64,000 nucleotides of DNA from Ruminococcaceae bacterium BL-4. GTDB lineage: Bacteria > Bacillota > Clostridia > Oscillospirales > Acutalibacteraceae. Of this stretch, positions 42,467-52,095 are shown piece by piece; position 1 is the stretch's first letter, and each line of letters begins with the position of its first letter. The DNA lies in NCBI GenBank assembly GCA_902809935.1, contig LR778134.1, positions 1,302,001 through 1,366,000 of the forward strand, given 5' to 3'. A model generated the notes under the pieces. The model was not told the DNA's origin. It was given only the letters and a program-made list of their open reading frames with translations, and did no database searches. The position numbers and the translations under genes were made by a program.

Positions 42467-43485
42467 TCGCCTGCAATCCGTTCTGCCATCAGGGCAATCA
42501 GAGGCTTTGCATCCTCATAGTCTTTACAGCTGATTACGCTCATCGGAGAATGCAGATAGCGGCCTGGAAGGCTAACGGCAACGGTGCGAATTCCGCTTCG
42601 GCTGGTATGAATGGCGCCTGCGTCATTGCCGCCTGCAACGGCCTGCTTATACTGGCATGGAATTCCTGCTTTTTTGGCTTCTTCAAAAGCCATGTGGCAA
42701 TAGTCCCGATCATAAATTGTTCGTTTGTCCATGAAGGAAATCACGGGGCCTTTTCCTAAAACGCAGACCCGATTTTCCGGAGCCATTCCGGCAATATCTG
42801 CGGCCGTCGTAACTTCTACAACGATAGAAGCCTGCGGCTGATCGGCAAATGCTGCGGTTTTAGAACCATTGAGTCCGACTTCTTCTTGTACGGCAAATAG
42901 AAAGTCGGTATCATATTTCCATTCCACCTTCTGCATGAGGAAAATCAGGATTGCACATCCGGCGCGATCGTCCAGAGCAGGACTCATGATGGTATGGCCA
43001 TTTTCATAAAAGCTACGTTCAAAGGTGACGCTGTCTCCCGGAGAAATAACACTGCTTGCTTCTTCTTTTCCAGAAGCGCCAATGTCGATTGCCAAATCTT
43101 CAATGGGGACAGCCTTTTCGCGTTCGGCAGCGGAAAGAACATGAATCGGTTTCATTCCGATAACGCCAGGAATTTCTTGATCGCCGATTTTGACGGTTCG
43201 TCCAGCTAACACTCGAGGATCAATTCCACCAACAGTGGTAAAACGAAGCAGCCCTTCTTTTCCAATATGAGTGATGATCATGCCGACTTCATCCATATGT
43301 GCACTGATGAGAAGCTTTGTTTTTGCAGGATATTTTCCTTTTTTATGCGCTAAAATGCTGCCGAGCGGTGTAATAGAAATGGAATCCGCAAAAGGTCCAA
43401 TTCCTTTGAGAATTTTTTGTTGCACCAGCTTTTCGTCGCCGGAAATTCCACGAATGGAGCAAAGTTCCTTTAAAATTTGATCCAT
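42463..43485 (-). CDS. M42-family aminopeptidase (first of two)
   Basis: 340 residues. The metal ligands and motifs of M42 peptidases are present: SAHMDEVGMIITHIG, IDIGASGKEEA, SPALDDRAGCAIL, AVQEEVGLNGSKTAA (catalytic Glu pair), VVEVTTAADIAG and GGNDAGAIHTSRSGI. These are cytoplasmic, self-compartmentalising aminopeptidases that finish peptide breakdown. The next peptidase gene ends one base into this start. Confidence 0.92.
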   Translation of the reverse strand: MDQILKELCSIRGISGDEKLVQQKILKGIGPFADSISITPLGSILAHKKGKYPAKTKLLISAHMDEVGMIITHIGKEGLLRFTTVGGIDPRVLAGRTVKIGDQEIPGVIGMKPIHVLSAAEREKAVPIEDLAIDIGASGKEEASSVISPGDSVTFERSFYENGHTIMSPALDDRAGCAILIFLMQKVEWKYDTDFLFAVQEEVGLNGSKTAAFADQPQASIVVEVTTAADIAGMAPENRVCVLGKGPVISFMDKRTIYDRDYCHMAFEEAKKAGIPCQYKQAVAGGNDAGAIHTSRSGIRTVAVSLPGRYLHSPMSVISCKDYEDAKPLIALMAERIAGE

Positions 43486-44492
43486 TATTTCACCTCCCGC
43501 AGATAAGCCGCCATCAGTTGGGCAGCGTTTTCGAGATCATCGGTATCAACTACTTCGCAGGCAGTATGCATATACCGGAGCGGTACGCTTAGAAGGGCTG
43601 TGTGTACTCCACTTTGTGTTGTTGCAATCGCATCGGAATTGGTTCCGGTGTCACCGCCCATAACGTCCCATTTATAAGGGATGTTCCTCTTTTCAGCAAG
43701 AGAAGCCAATTCCTGATACATCGATCGATCCAAAACAGGAGCCACTCCAATCATTACCCCTTTTCCGAGAGGAAGGCTGACTTCTTCCCGCACACCGGGT
43801 TGATCGCCAAAACTGACGTCTACACAAATAGCACGTGTTGGAGAAAGCCCAAAAGCACCTGTGACTGCACCTTGTCCGCCGATTTCCTCTCTTGTGCTGA
43901 ACAGAACGGAAATGCCGCAGGATAAAGTCTCTTCTTTTAGAAGATGAATACAGCGAATCAAAATAGCTGCACCGGCACGGTTATCCAAAGCAGCGGAGGC
44001 AAAGCGGCTTTTTAAAAGTTTTTGTGGTTGATATTGAGGGATTACACGGTCTCCCGGGGTTACAAGAGATTTTACATTTTCAGAGGGGAGACCTAAATCC
44101 ACTGTCATCTTTGTAATGGCTGGAACAGCATCACTTTTGCCATCAGAGAGATGCGGCGGCAAATTTCCGATTACGCCGAAGAGGGGCTCTTTTCCAAAAA
44201 CTGTTACAGGACATCCCGGGAGAACTCTTCGATCTGCACCACCGCAGCGGTCAATATGAAGAAATCCTTCCTCATCAATTCCCGTGACAATGAGTCCTAC
44301 TTGATCCATATGAGCGTCCAAAAGAACCTGCTCTTTTGCATGAGGGTCCCCTAAAAACACAATGCCGTTTCCGAGCGTATCTCGTCGGCCGGGAAGCCCG
44401 CTTAATTCGATGGCTGCTTTTATGGGAGCATCTTCATCTCCGCTGGTGCCGCGGCTTTTACATAGTTGGGTTAAAATATCCGTTAATTTCAT
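43485..44492 (-). CDS. M42-family aminopeptidase (second)
   Basis: 335 residues from ATG 44492 (GAAAGGACC upstream). The motifs parallel those of its neighbour: DAHMDQVGLIVTGID, SAALDNRAGAAIL, FSTREEIGGQGAVTGAF, CVDVSFGDQPG and GGDTGTNSDAIATTQSG. The two proteins are only moderately alike, so they are old paralogues with probably different substrate preferences. It is the first gene of the operon. The 119 bases upstream, to murD, are A/T-rich. Confidence 0.92.
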   Translation of the reverse strand: MKLTDILTQLCKSRGTSGDEDAPIKAAIELSGLPGRRDTLGNGIVFLGDPHAKEQVLLDAHMDQVGLIVTGIDEEGFLHIDRCGGADRRVLPGCPVTVFGKEPLFGVIGNLPPHLSDGKSDAVPAITKMTVDLGLPSENVKSLVTPGDRVIPQYQPQKLLKSRFASAALDNRAGAAILIRCIHLLKEETLSCGISVLFSTREEIGGQGAVTGAFGLSPTRAICVDVSFGDQPGVREEVSLPLGKGVMIGVAPVLDRSMYQELASLAEKRNIPYKWDVMGGDTGTNSDAIATTQSGVHTALLSVPLRYMHTACEVVDTDDLENAAQLMAAYLREVK

Positions 44493-44611
44493 GAATCCAA
44501 AGGTCCTTTCAAAGAACAAATTAGATTAAAATAAAAATTTAGTTAATCACAAAAAAATATTAAAACAATTAAAGTTATAAAACGATAAAAGCTCAAAGCC
44601 ATGAAACAAAA

Positions 44612-45997
44612 TTAAAGAGCCATGACCATCTCTTTAAAGGTATTGCCCCGAATTACAAAATTTGGGAACATATCATAACTTGCACAGGCGGGGGAAAGAG
44701 CAACAACATCGCCGCTTTGTGCTTCTTTGTTGCAGAGGTCGACGGCTTCTTGCAGAGTGGAAACATGCAGAATTTTTGGGGCACCATCTTTATAACCGGC
44801 GGCGGATTTTACAGCAGCTTCAATTTTTGGAGCTGTGTTGCCGAGAAGGACCAGCGTCTTTACGTGGTCACAGATTGGTTGACCCAGAGGCTCAAATGGA
44901 ATTTTTTTGTCATAGCCGCCGGCAATTAAAATCAGTTTTTTGGAAAAAATAGAAAGCATTCCTTTGATTGTACGGCTGGGCGTTGTTGCAATCGAATCAT
45001 TATACCAGCGAACACCATTTAATTCGCGAACGAATTCGGCACGGTGGGCAACGCCGGGAAAAGTTTTTGCCACGGTTGTTGCATCATCCGGAGAAACAAA
45101 ACCAAAGGAAGCACAAATTGCTGCCATATAATTTTCAATATTATGGCTGCCAGGGATCCGGATATCTTTGGTATCCAGAATGACAGTATCTTTTCCCCCG
45201 TCAGAAAAAACAATCTGTCCATTTTTATTGAGCCAGCAGCCGTGTTCTACTTTTTGTTTGCGGCTGAAATACAGCAGCTGACCGCGCACTTCAGGAGCAA
45301 AGGAAGCAGAAATTTCATTATCCAAATTTAAAACAGCCCGACCAAACGCATTCTGGTGCAGAATGATGTTCTTCTTGGCGTTGATATATTCATTCATGTC
45401 TTTATGCATATCCAAATGATTGGGAGTGATATTTGTTACGATACCGACCATCGGGCTGTGTCTCATACTGATCAGCTGAAAACTCGAAAGCTCTGCAACC
45501 ACAACGTCGTTCGGTTTGATCGTTTCAACTTTTGGAAGAAGTGGAGTGCCAATATTGCCGCCCACGTGAACTGTTTTGCCGGATTTTTTTAGAATTTCGG
45601 CAAGAATGCTAGTAGTTGTCGTCTTTCCATCAGAGCCGGTAATTCCAAAAATCGGACAAGGGCAGACGTCAAAGAAAACTTCCATTTCGCTTGTGACAAT
45701 TTGGCCGTTTTTGCGTGCCGTTTCCAATTCGGGAAGATGAAATCGAATGCCGGGCGTACGGAAAATAATCTTTTCATGAAGATCATTGAGATAGTCATCC
45801 CCTAGAATCAGCCGAACGCCGGTTTTTTCCAGTTCTGTTGCGGTAGCACCTAACTTTTCATAGCTTCGACGGTCACGACCGGTTACAATTGCCCCCTTTT
45901 GCGAAAAAGTTTTTGCAAGGGGAACGTTGCTTCCGCCTAAGCCACAGAAAGCAATCGTTTTACCCTTAATGAATTTATAAAATTCCTCCATCGTCAT
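44612..45997 (-). CDS. murD: UDP-N-acetylmuramoyl-alanine--D-glutamate ligase
   Basis: 461 residues after GGAGGAACTAAAGC. The N-terminal Rossmann-like part (FCGLGGSNVPLAKTFSQKG) is followed by the ATP-binding loop FGITGSDGKTTTTSILAEIL, NITPNHLDMHKDM, HNIENYMAAICA, HRAEFVRELNGVRWYNDSIA and LSPACASYDMF. All fit MurD, which adds D-glutamate to the peptidoglycan precursor. It is outside the dcw cluster here. The nearby glutamate racemase (59.2 kb) supplies its substrate. Confidence 0.93.
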   Translation of the reverse strand: MTMEEFYKFIKGKTIAFCGLGGSNVPLAKTFSQKGAIVTGRDRRSYEKLGATATELEKTGVRLILGDDYLNDLHEKIIFRTPGIRFHLPELETARKNGQIVTSEMEVFFDVCPCPIFGITGSDGKTTTTSILAEILKKSGKTVHVGGNIGTPLLPKVETIKPNDVVVAELSSFQLISMRHSPMVGIVTNITPNHLDMHKDMNEYINAKKNIILHQNAFGRAVLNLDNEISASFAPEVRGQLLYFSRKQKVEHGCWLNKNGQIVFSDGGKDTVILDTKDIRIPGSHNIENYMAAICASFGFVSPDDATTVAKTFPGVAHRAEFVRELNGVRWYNDSIATTPSRTIKGMLSIFSKKLILIAGGYDKKIPFEPLGQPICDHVKTLVLLGNTAPKIEAAVKSAAGYKDGAPKILHVSTLQEAVDLCNKEAQSGDVVALSPACASYDMFPNFVIRGNTFKEMVMAL

Positions 45998-46154
45998 GCT
46001 TTAGTTCCTCCACATTTGATTTGGATTTTGTTTAAAAAAAGATAGATAATCAAAAAACAGTATACGCCATTTAAGGGCAATTTGCAATTTATATAATTGT
46101 ATAATCTAAAAATACGAGGTAAAGACTATAGAAGAAAAGAGGAGGTTGTAGAAA

Positions 46155-47423
46155 ATGACCCGAAAACAAATTATTATGACTACAGTTGCGGTTGCAATTG
46201 TTTTGACCGCAGGTGGTTTTGCAGTTAAAAACGGAATGGAGGCAAAAGCAGCACAGCAAAATCTCAATTATAGTTATACAAGAGCAATGGGAGACTTGCG
46301 GGACAGCATAAAAAGTGTACAGACTACATTGGCAAAAGGCTCCTATGCCAATACGGCAACACAGCAAACCGGACTTGCAGCCAGGTTGGTGAGACAGACA
46401 AGCCTGGCAAAAGGGGCTTTGAGTGCTTTGCCGGTCGATGACGATTCTCTCAATACAGTTTCTAAATTTATCACGCAGGTGGGAGATTTCTCTATGACGC
46501 TTTCTGAGGAAGTCAGCGCCGGAAAGCAAATTACAGACGAACAGTATGATACCATGAAACAGCTTTCCAAATATGCCCAGACTTTGAATCAAGATTTAAC
46601 GGATGTAAAACCAGTCTTTGATGGGCAATTTTCAGATCAGTTAAAAGAGACGGCGGAGGATTTTACGGATTTTCCATCCCTCATTTATGATGGACCGTTT
46701 TCTGATGAAGTTATGCAGAAAAAGCCTCAATTTTTGGAAGGAAAAGAAGAGGTTTCTCAGGGGAACGCAGCGCTCAACGCAGAAAAGTTTCTGGGAATAG
46801 ATGTGAATTCGCTGAATCATACACAGGATACGGAAGGAAATCTTCCCACTTATAATTTTACTTTAGAAAGTGCAACGGTCAGCGTTTCTAAACAGGGGGG
46901 AGAGGTAGTCACTTACGAAAATACCCGGGAAATCTCAGAAGAAAACGTCAGCGTAGAAGATGCGAAAACATCAGCGGAAAATTTTCTATCTTCACGGGGA
47001 CTGTCCAATATGACAGAGCGCTATTATGTGCAGCATGATGGAAGAGTGACTTTTAATTTTGCATTTCAGCAGGGAGATGCCTGTTGTTACCCGGATTTAA
47101 TTAAGGTATCTGTCGCACTGGATAATGGAGAAATTACAGAATATAATGCTACTGGATATATTATGAACCATAAAGAGAGAGAAATTCCGTCTCCGGAACT
47201 TTCTGTAGAACAAGCGCAGGAAAAGGTTAGTCCGCATTTGACGGTGAAATCTCACCGACTTTCTCTGATTCCCACAAAGGGATCTACAGAAACGCTGTGC
47301 TGGGAATTCCTATGCGATGGAGATAATGGAGATCAGGTATTGGTTTATATCAATGCCAAAACTGGATTTGAAGAACAAATTTTAATTTTGGAAACCGGAG
47401 ACCTTGGTACGTTGGTTTTTTAA
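46155..47423 (+). CDS. ypeB: Germination protein YpeB
   Basis: 422 residues after AAGAGGAGGTTGTAGAAA. An N-terminal anchor (about 8-24) leads to the long helical region (SYTRAMGDLRDSIKSVQTTL, QKKPQFLEGKEEVSQGNAA) and then PepSY-like repeats (VSVEDAKTSAENFLSSRGL, LSVEQAQEKVSPHL). This is the layout of YpeB, which stabilises the spore-cortex lytic enzyme SleB. SleB is normally the next-door gene, but none is seen here. It indicates a spore former. Confidence 0.85.
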   Translation: MTRKQIIMTTVAVAIVLTAGGFAVKNGMEAKAAQQNLNYSYTRAMGDLRDSIKSVQTTLAKGSYANTATQQTGLAARLVRQTSLAKGALSALPVDDDSLNTVSKFITQVGDFSMTLSEEVSAGKQITDEQYDTMKQLSKYAQTLNQDLTDVKPVFDGQFSDQLKETAEDFTDFPSLIYDGPFSDEVMQKKPQFLEGKEEVSQGNAALNAEKFLGIDVNSLNHTQDTEGNLPTYNFTLESATVSVSKQGGEVVTYENTREISEENVSVEDAKTSAENFLSSRGLSNMTERYYVQHDGRVTFNFAFQQGDACCYPDLIKVSVALDNGEITEYNATGYIMNHKEREIPSPELSVEQAQEKVSPHLTVKSHRLSLIPTKGSTETLCWEFLCDGDNGDQVLVYINAKTGFEEQILILETGDLGTLVF

Positions 47424-47433
47424 AAAAGGGTAA

Positions 47434-47468
47434 AAAAAGCCGGGCGGAATTTTCCGTCCGGCTTTTTT
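47434..47468 (+). terminator. Rho-independent terminator of ypeB
   Basis: AAAAAGCCGGGCGG pairs with CCGTCCGGCTTTTTT around AATTTT, directly after the ypeB stop. Confidence 0.88.
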
Positions 47469-47556
47469 GTGCGGAAAGTGCGTGAGCTTTCCTACACTGA
47501 TATTAAAGATATTAAAAAATAGGGGGTTACAAATTATAAAAGACCAAAAGCAAAAA

Positions 47557-48735
47557 TCAGAAATCTACTGGTGTTCCATAATAAATGCAGGTAAATAAAT
47601 GTTCCATTTCTTTTGGAGTGATAGAGCGTGGGTTGGAACCAGTGCAGGCATCACCAATTGCGTCTTCTGAAATTTTGGAAAGCTTCTGCTTGAATTCGTC
47701 TTCATCAATTCCGAAACTTTTTAGAGTACGCGGAATTGAAAAGTGGTCGTTATAATTCCAAATACGCTCACAGAGACTGAACATCTGAGACTTTTTATCG
47801 CCTTCGATTCCCAGCATATCGGCAATTTCATGGTAACGCTCTAATGCTTCGGGATCCTTTGCATTATATTGAATGACATAAGGCAGATAAATAGCGTTGG
47901 CACAGCCGTGTGGAATATGTCCGGTAGAAAATGCTGCGCCGGTTTTGTGTGCCATTGAATGAACGATTCCCAAAAGTGCGTTGGAGAATGCCATTCCTGC
48001 AAGACACTGTGCATAGTGCATCTGCTCACGGGCTTCATGATCACCCTTATAAGAATCCGGCAGATATTTAAAAACCATCGAAATCGCTTTAAGTGCTAAA
48101 GGATCGGTGAATGGGCTGTGAAGTTTAGAGACGTAAGCCTCTGTTGCATGAGTAAGAGCATCCATGCCGGTATAAGCAGTTAGCTTCTGAGGCATAGTCT
48201 CGGCAAGATCGGGATCAACAATTGCGACGTCCGGTGTGATATTAAAATCTGCCAGCGGATATTTAATCCCTTTTTGATAATCAGTAATTACAGAAAAAGA
48301 GGTTACTTCGGTCGCAGTGCCGGAGGTAGAAGGAATCGCTAGAAAATGCGCTTTTTTCCGTAAGGTTGGAAAATTAAATGGTGTAATCAGATCTTCAAAT
48401 TTGGTTTCTGGATACTCATAGAAGACCCACATTGCTTTTGCTGCATCAATTGGAGAACCTCCGCCAATCGAAACAATCCAGTCTGGTTCAAATTCGCGCA
48501 TTGCCGCAGCGCCTCTCATGACAGTTTCTACCGAAGGATCAGGCTCTACACCTTCGAAGAGACGAGTCTCGATGCCTGCAGCTTTTAAATTTTCGAGGAC
48601 CTTAGTCAAAAAGCCAAACCGTTTCATTGAGCCGCCGCCCACAACAACCATTGCCTTTTTTCCGGAGAGCTCCTTTAATACATCCAGAGTTCCTCTGCCA
48701 TAGTAAATATCACGTGGAAGTGTAAAACGTGCCAT
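47557..48735 (-). CDS. Iron-containing alcohol dehydrogenase
   Basis: 392 residues after AAGGGGGAATCAAAAG. Motifs of the Fe-ADH family: YYGRGTLDVL, VVVGGGSMKRFG, IVSIGGGSPIDAAKAMW, IPSTSGTATEVTSFSVI, and the iron site formed by Asp in VDPDLAE-type text and His residues in MDALTHATEAY, HSMAHKTGAAF and HGCANAIYLP. It probably reduces aldehydes to alcohols with NAD(P)H during fermentation. Single-gene unit. Confidence 0.92.
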   Translation of the reverse strand: MARFTLPRDIYYGRGTLDVLKELSGKKAMVVVGGGSMKRFGFLTKVLENLKAAGIETRLFEGVEPDPSVETVMRGAAAMREFEPDWIVSIGGGSPIDAAKAMWVFYEYPETKFEDLITPFNFPTLRKKAHFLAIPSTSGTATEVTSFSVITDYQKGIKYPLADFNITPDVAIVDPDLAETMPQKLTAYTGMDALTHATEAYVSKLHSPFTDPLALKAISMVFKYLPDSYKGDHEAREQMHYAQCLAGMAFSNALLGIVHSMAHKTGAAFSTGHIPHGCANAIYLPYVIQYNAKDPEALERYHEIADMLGIEGDKKSQMFSLCERIWNYNDHFSIPRTLKSFGIDEDEFKQKLSKISEDAIGDACTGSNPRSITPKEMEHLFTCIYYGTPVDF

Positions 48736-48972
48736 CTTTTGATTCCCCCTTAAATATTTTCAAACTGAACGTTATTTTTTCCATAAAACTGCATTCTAAG
48801 CAGAATTGTAAAATCTTTTCGATCAGTTCATTTATTTCGTTTATATTTTAACAAACGAAGTCGGTTTTGTATATTGGGAAAATCAACAATCTATTAAGCA
48901 TATTTTTAGAGCTTATTTTAGGAATGCTTGTTTATTTTCCTGACGGATATTTTGAAAGGAGGTTTCATAAGA

Positions 48973-50424
48973 ATGATAAGGCTTATTTTGATCGTTTTGG
49001 AGGCGCTGATTTTGTATTTTTTAGAGACGGTTGATGCATTTATCTGGGGGCCGGGACTGTTGACTTTGCTTATGGGAACCGGAGCTTTTTTAACCTTGCG
49101 TCTTCACTTTCTGCCGTGGAAAAACCTTTCGAAATCTTTGCACTTTGCGCTTAGCCCAAAAGCACGCAGTACAATAAAAGACGGTGGAATTTCTCCCTTT
49201 TCAGCTTTGATGACTGCGCTTGCCTCTACCATAGGCACAGGGAATATTGTTGGAGTTTCTACCGCATTGGTTTTAGGCGGACCGGGAGCGCTGATTTGGA
49301 TGGAGATTTCCGCATTCTTGGGACTTGCTACAAAATATGCAGAATGTATGTTGGCGGCAAAATACCGCAGAAAAAATAAATTGGGTGAAATAATAGGAGG
49401 ATCCATGTATCCGCTGCAGGAGCGTTTTCCTTTTCATTTTATAGGAAAAATACTAGCAATTCTCTTTGCAGTTTTTGCAGTGCTTGCATCCTTTGGAATT
49501 GGGAATATGACGCAGGCAAATTCTGCATCGGAAGCACTTTATGTTACTTTTGGAGTTTCGCCGACCATCAGTGGAATTGCGCTGATGGTGTTGACTTTTA
49601 TTATTTTAATTGGAGGGATTCGCAGTATTTCTAAAATTTCCTCCGTTTTGATTCCGGCCATGTCAATCCTTTATTTGATCGGTGGAACAATTGTGATCCT
49701 TGGGAATTTTCAAAATCTTCCCAGCGGAATCATTGAAATTTTTCGTTTTGCCTTTTCCCCGAAAGCGGTGGCAGCAGGAGCGGGAGGAACTATTTTAGCT
49801 TCTATGCAGAGGGCAGCGGAATGGGGAATTGCCCGCGGCGTTTTTTCCAATGAAGCAGGGATGGGGTCCGCTACATTTACAGCAGCGGCGGCTTCTTCGG
49901 AAGATCCTGTAGAAATTGGCTATCTCAGTATGACCGGAGTCTTTTTTGATACCACTGTCATTTGTACGATAACCGGGCTTGCAATTGTCGCTTCCGGCGT
50001 ACTGGGAATTACCGATTCTAACGGAGTCCCGGTTGAGGGAGCAGCTTTGACCATTGCTGCTTTTGAAACGATCCTAGGACCTTTTGGAGGAAAGCTGATT
50101 GCAATTGGAATAACTTTGTTTGCTTTTTCCACCATTATTGGTTGGGCCTATAATGGGGAGAAAGCACTGGAATACTTAATACCGAAACTTTCTTACCGCA
50201 AGATTTACCGAATCTTTTATACGCTTGCTGTCCTCGTGGGGGCAACCATACCGTTGGAAGCGGCATGGACTTTTTCCGATATTATGAACGGCTTAATGGC
50301 AGGACCAAATTTGCTCTGCCTTTTGGCACTCAATGGAGAGATTGCCCGGGACACCTTTGCAGAGGAAACGAAAGAGCAGAAGAAAAAAATGGTATCGGTC
50401 AAACACTCTTCTGTATTTTCTTGA
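48973..50424 (+). CDS. AGCS-family sodium:alanine (or glycine) symporter
   Basis: 483 residues from ATG 48973, with AAAGGAGG upstream. About ten to eleven helices. Family signatures include FSALMTALASTIGTGNIVGV, GGPGALIWMEISAFLGLATK, YAECMLAAKYR, RGVFSNEAGMGSATF and FAFSTIIGWAYNGEKALEYL. It imports alanine or glycine with Na+. Its last 26 bases overlap the convergent HD-domain gene, so the two may interfere or share a terminator. Confidence 0.92.
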   Translation: MIRLILIVLEALILYFLETVDAFIWGPGLLTLLMGTGAFLTLRLHFLPWKNLSKSLHFALSPKARSTIKDGGISPFSALMTALASTIGTGNIVGVSTALVLGGPGALIWMEISAFLGLATKYAECMLAAKYRRKNKLGEIIGGSMYPLQERFPFHFIGKILAILFAVFAVLASFGIGNMTQANSASEALYVTFGVSPTISGIALMVLTFIILIGGIRSISKISSVLIPAMSILYLIGGTIVILGNFQNLPSGIIEIFRFAFSPKAVAAGAGGTILASMQRAAEWGIARGVFSNEAGMGSATFTAAAASSEDPVEIGYLSMTGVFFDTTVICTITGLAIVASGVLGITDSNGVPVEGAALTIAAFETILGPFGGKLIAIGITLFAFSTIIGWAYNGEKALEYLIPKLSYRKIYRIFYTLAVLVGATIPLEAAWTFSDIMNGLMAGPNLLCLLALNGEIARDTFAEETKEQKKKMVSVKHSSVFS

Positions 50425-50833
50425 GAAAACAAAGCTTTGCACGATATTTTTGAGTACGCGCGAAATCTTTTTGAGTGGGAGCGGAAATTCTGGAAAGATC
50501 AGCGTTATGTTCCAGATCGGCAATCTTTACAATGACTGCATCCTGATTTGTAGAAAGACGCAGAAGATAATCATCATAGGATTCGTCTCCTTTGCGGGAA
50601 AGTGCCATTACCGCTAAAATCGTTCGTTCCGAAAAGCCTACGGATTTTAAATCATCTGCGGTGAAAATGGTGTCTTCGATCACGTCATGGAGCAGAGCAA
50701 TCACTTTTAAAGGAATCTCTTTTACTTTTCCCGAAACTGCAAGCGGGTGCAGAAAATAATCGTTTCCACCTTTGTCTACTTGCCCAAGATGTGCTTTTTG
50801 TGCAAAAAAATAAGCTTTTGTCAGTTCATCCAA
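50399..50833 (-). CDS. HD-domain (p)ppGpp hydrolase-like protein
   Basis: 144 residues. HD motifs: YFLHPLAVSGKV (metal-binding His), ALLHDVIEDTIFTADDL (the HD pair and downstream ED), MALSRKGDESYDDYLLRL, and VIVKIADLEHNAD. This is the compact layout of small alarmone hydrolases related to the SpoT/MESH1 HD domain. There is no synthetase domain. Whether it degrades (p)ppGpp is inferred. Confidence 0.75.
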   Translation of the reverse strand: MDELTKAYFFAQKAHLGQVDKGGNDYFLHPLAVSGKVKEIPLKVIALLHDVIEDTIFTADDLKSVGFSERTILAVMALSRKGDESYDDYLLRLSTNQDAVIVKIADLEHNADLSRISAPTQKDFARTQKYRAKLCFLKKIQKSV

Positions 50834-50991
50834 AATGAGAGCTTCCCTTCGGTTTCAAATAAGGTTATGATAAAAAGCACTTTAAAATTTGTCAAGAGAA
50901 ATCTCCCCGAATTCCTGGAAAAAGATTGCGCTTTTTGTCAATTTTTATTATAATAAAATTATTGTGATTTTAGAAAAAAGAAGGCGTTATA

Positions 50992-52014
50992 ATGGAAAAA
51001 GTCGTTTTGGGAAAAACCGGCATTACGGTGAGCAAAAATGGATTTGGCGCATTGCCGATTCAGAGAATTTCAAAACCGGAGGCAGTTCACCTTTTAAAAC
51101 GAGCTTATGAGGGTGGAATTACCTTTTTTGATACGGCACGCAGTTATTCTGATAGTGAAGAAAAGCTCGGTGCCGCATTTTCCGATATGCGTGAAAAAGT
51201 CTATATTTCCAGCAAAACGCCGTCTTTGACACCAGAGGGGTTTTGGAAAGACCTTGATACTGGCCTTTTAAAGCTTAAAACGGACTATATTGATATTTAT
51301 CAGTTCCATAATCCCTCTTTTTGCCCCAAACCGGGAGATGGGACAGGTCTCTATGAGGCAATGGAAAAAGCCAAAAAGCAGGGAAAAATCCGCTTTATCG
51401 GGATTACCAATCATCGCCTTTCGGTTGCGAAAGAAGCAATTGATTCCGGACTTTATGATACGATTCAGTTTCCGTTTTGTTATCTTGCGACGCAAAAAGA
51501 TTTGGAGATCGTCAGTGGTGCAAAAGAGAAAAACATGGGATTTTTAGCGATGAAAGCACTTTCTGGCGGATTGATTCATAATGCGGGGGCGGCCTATGCT
51601 TATTTAAGCGAGTTTCCGCAGGTGCTTCCACTCTGGGGAATTCAACGCGAATGCGAATTGGATGAGTTTTTATCTTTCCAAGAGAATCCTCCGAAAATGA
51701 ATTCGGAATATGAAAAAATAATCAATGAAGATCGAAAAACTTTGCAGGGGGATTTCTGCCGCGGCTGTGGTTACTGCATGCCGTGCCCTGCAGGAATCGA
51801 GATCAATAACTGCGCCAGAATGTCGCTGCTTTTAAGAAGAGCACCTTCTAAAGCATATTTAACACAGGAATTTCAGCAGAAGATGAAAAAAATAGAAAAT
51901 TGCCTGCATTGTGGTGCCTGTATGAAAAAATGTCCGTATGGGCTAAATACGCCAAGACTTCTGGAAGAAAATCTAAAAGATTATAAAGAAGTACTTGCAG
52001 GAAAGAAAATTTAA
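50992..52014 (+). CDS. Aldo/keto reductase with C-terminal 4Fe-4S ferredoxin domain
   Basis: 340 residues. The AKR barrel carries the signature LGKTGITVSKNGFGALPIQR, FFDTARSYSDSEEKLG (Asp and Tyr of the catalytic tetrad), YISSKTPS (Lys) and YQFHNPS (His). After about residue 250 are two Cys clusters, CRGCGYCMPCPAGIEINNC and CLHCGACMKKCPYG, for two iron-sulfur centres. Such reductases link NAD(P)H-type chemistry to ferredoxin in anaerobes. The substrate is unknown. Confidence 0.9.
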   Translation: MEKVVLGKTGITVSKNGFGALPIQRISKPEAVHLLKRAYEGGITFFDTARSYSDSEEKLGAAFSDMREKVYISSKTPSLTPEGFWKDLDTGLLKLKTDYIDIYQFHNPSFCPKPGDGTGLYEAMEKAKKQGKIRFIGITNHRLSVAKEAIDSGLYDTIQFPFCYLATQKDLEIVSGAKEKNMGFLAMKALSGGLIHNAGAAYAYLSEFPQVLPLWGIQRECELDEFLSFQENPPKMNSEYEKIINEDRKTLQGDFCRGCGYCMPCPAGIEINNCARMSLLLRRAPSKAYLTQEFQQKMKKIENCLHCGACMKKCPYGLNTPRLLEENLKDYKEVLAGKKI

Positions 52015-52095
52015 AAGGAGGCTTTAAAAAAGTCTCTTTTTTTGAGAGAAATTTTAAAAATAGGGCTGTAAAATGGACCCAGAGAGGAGGAGAAT

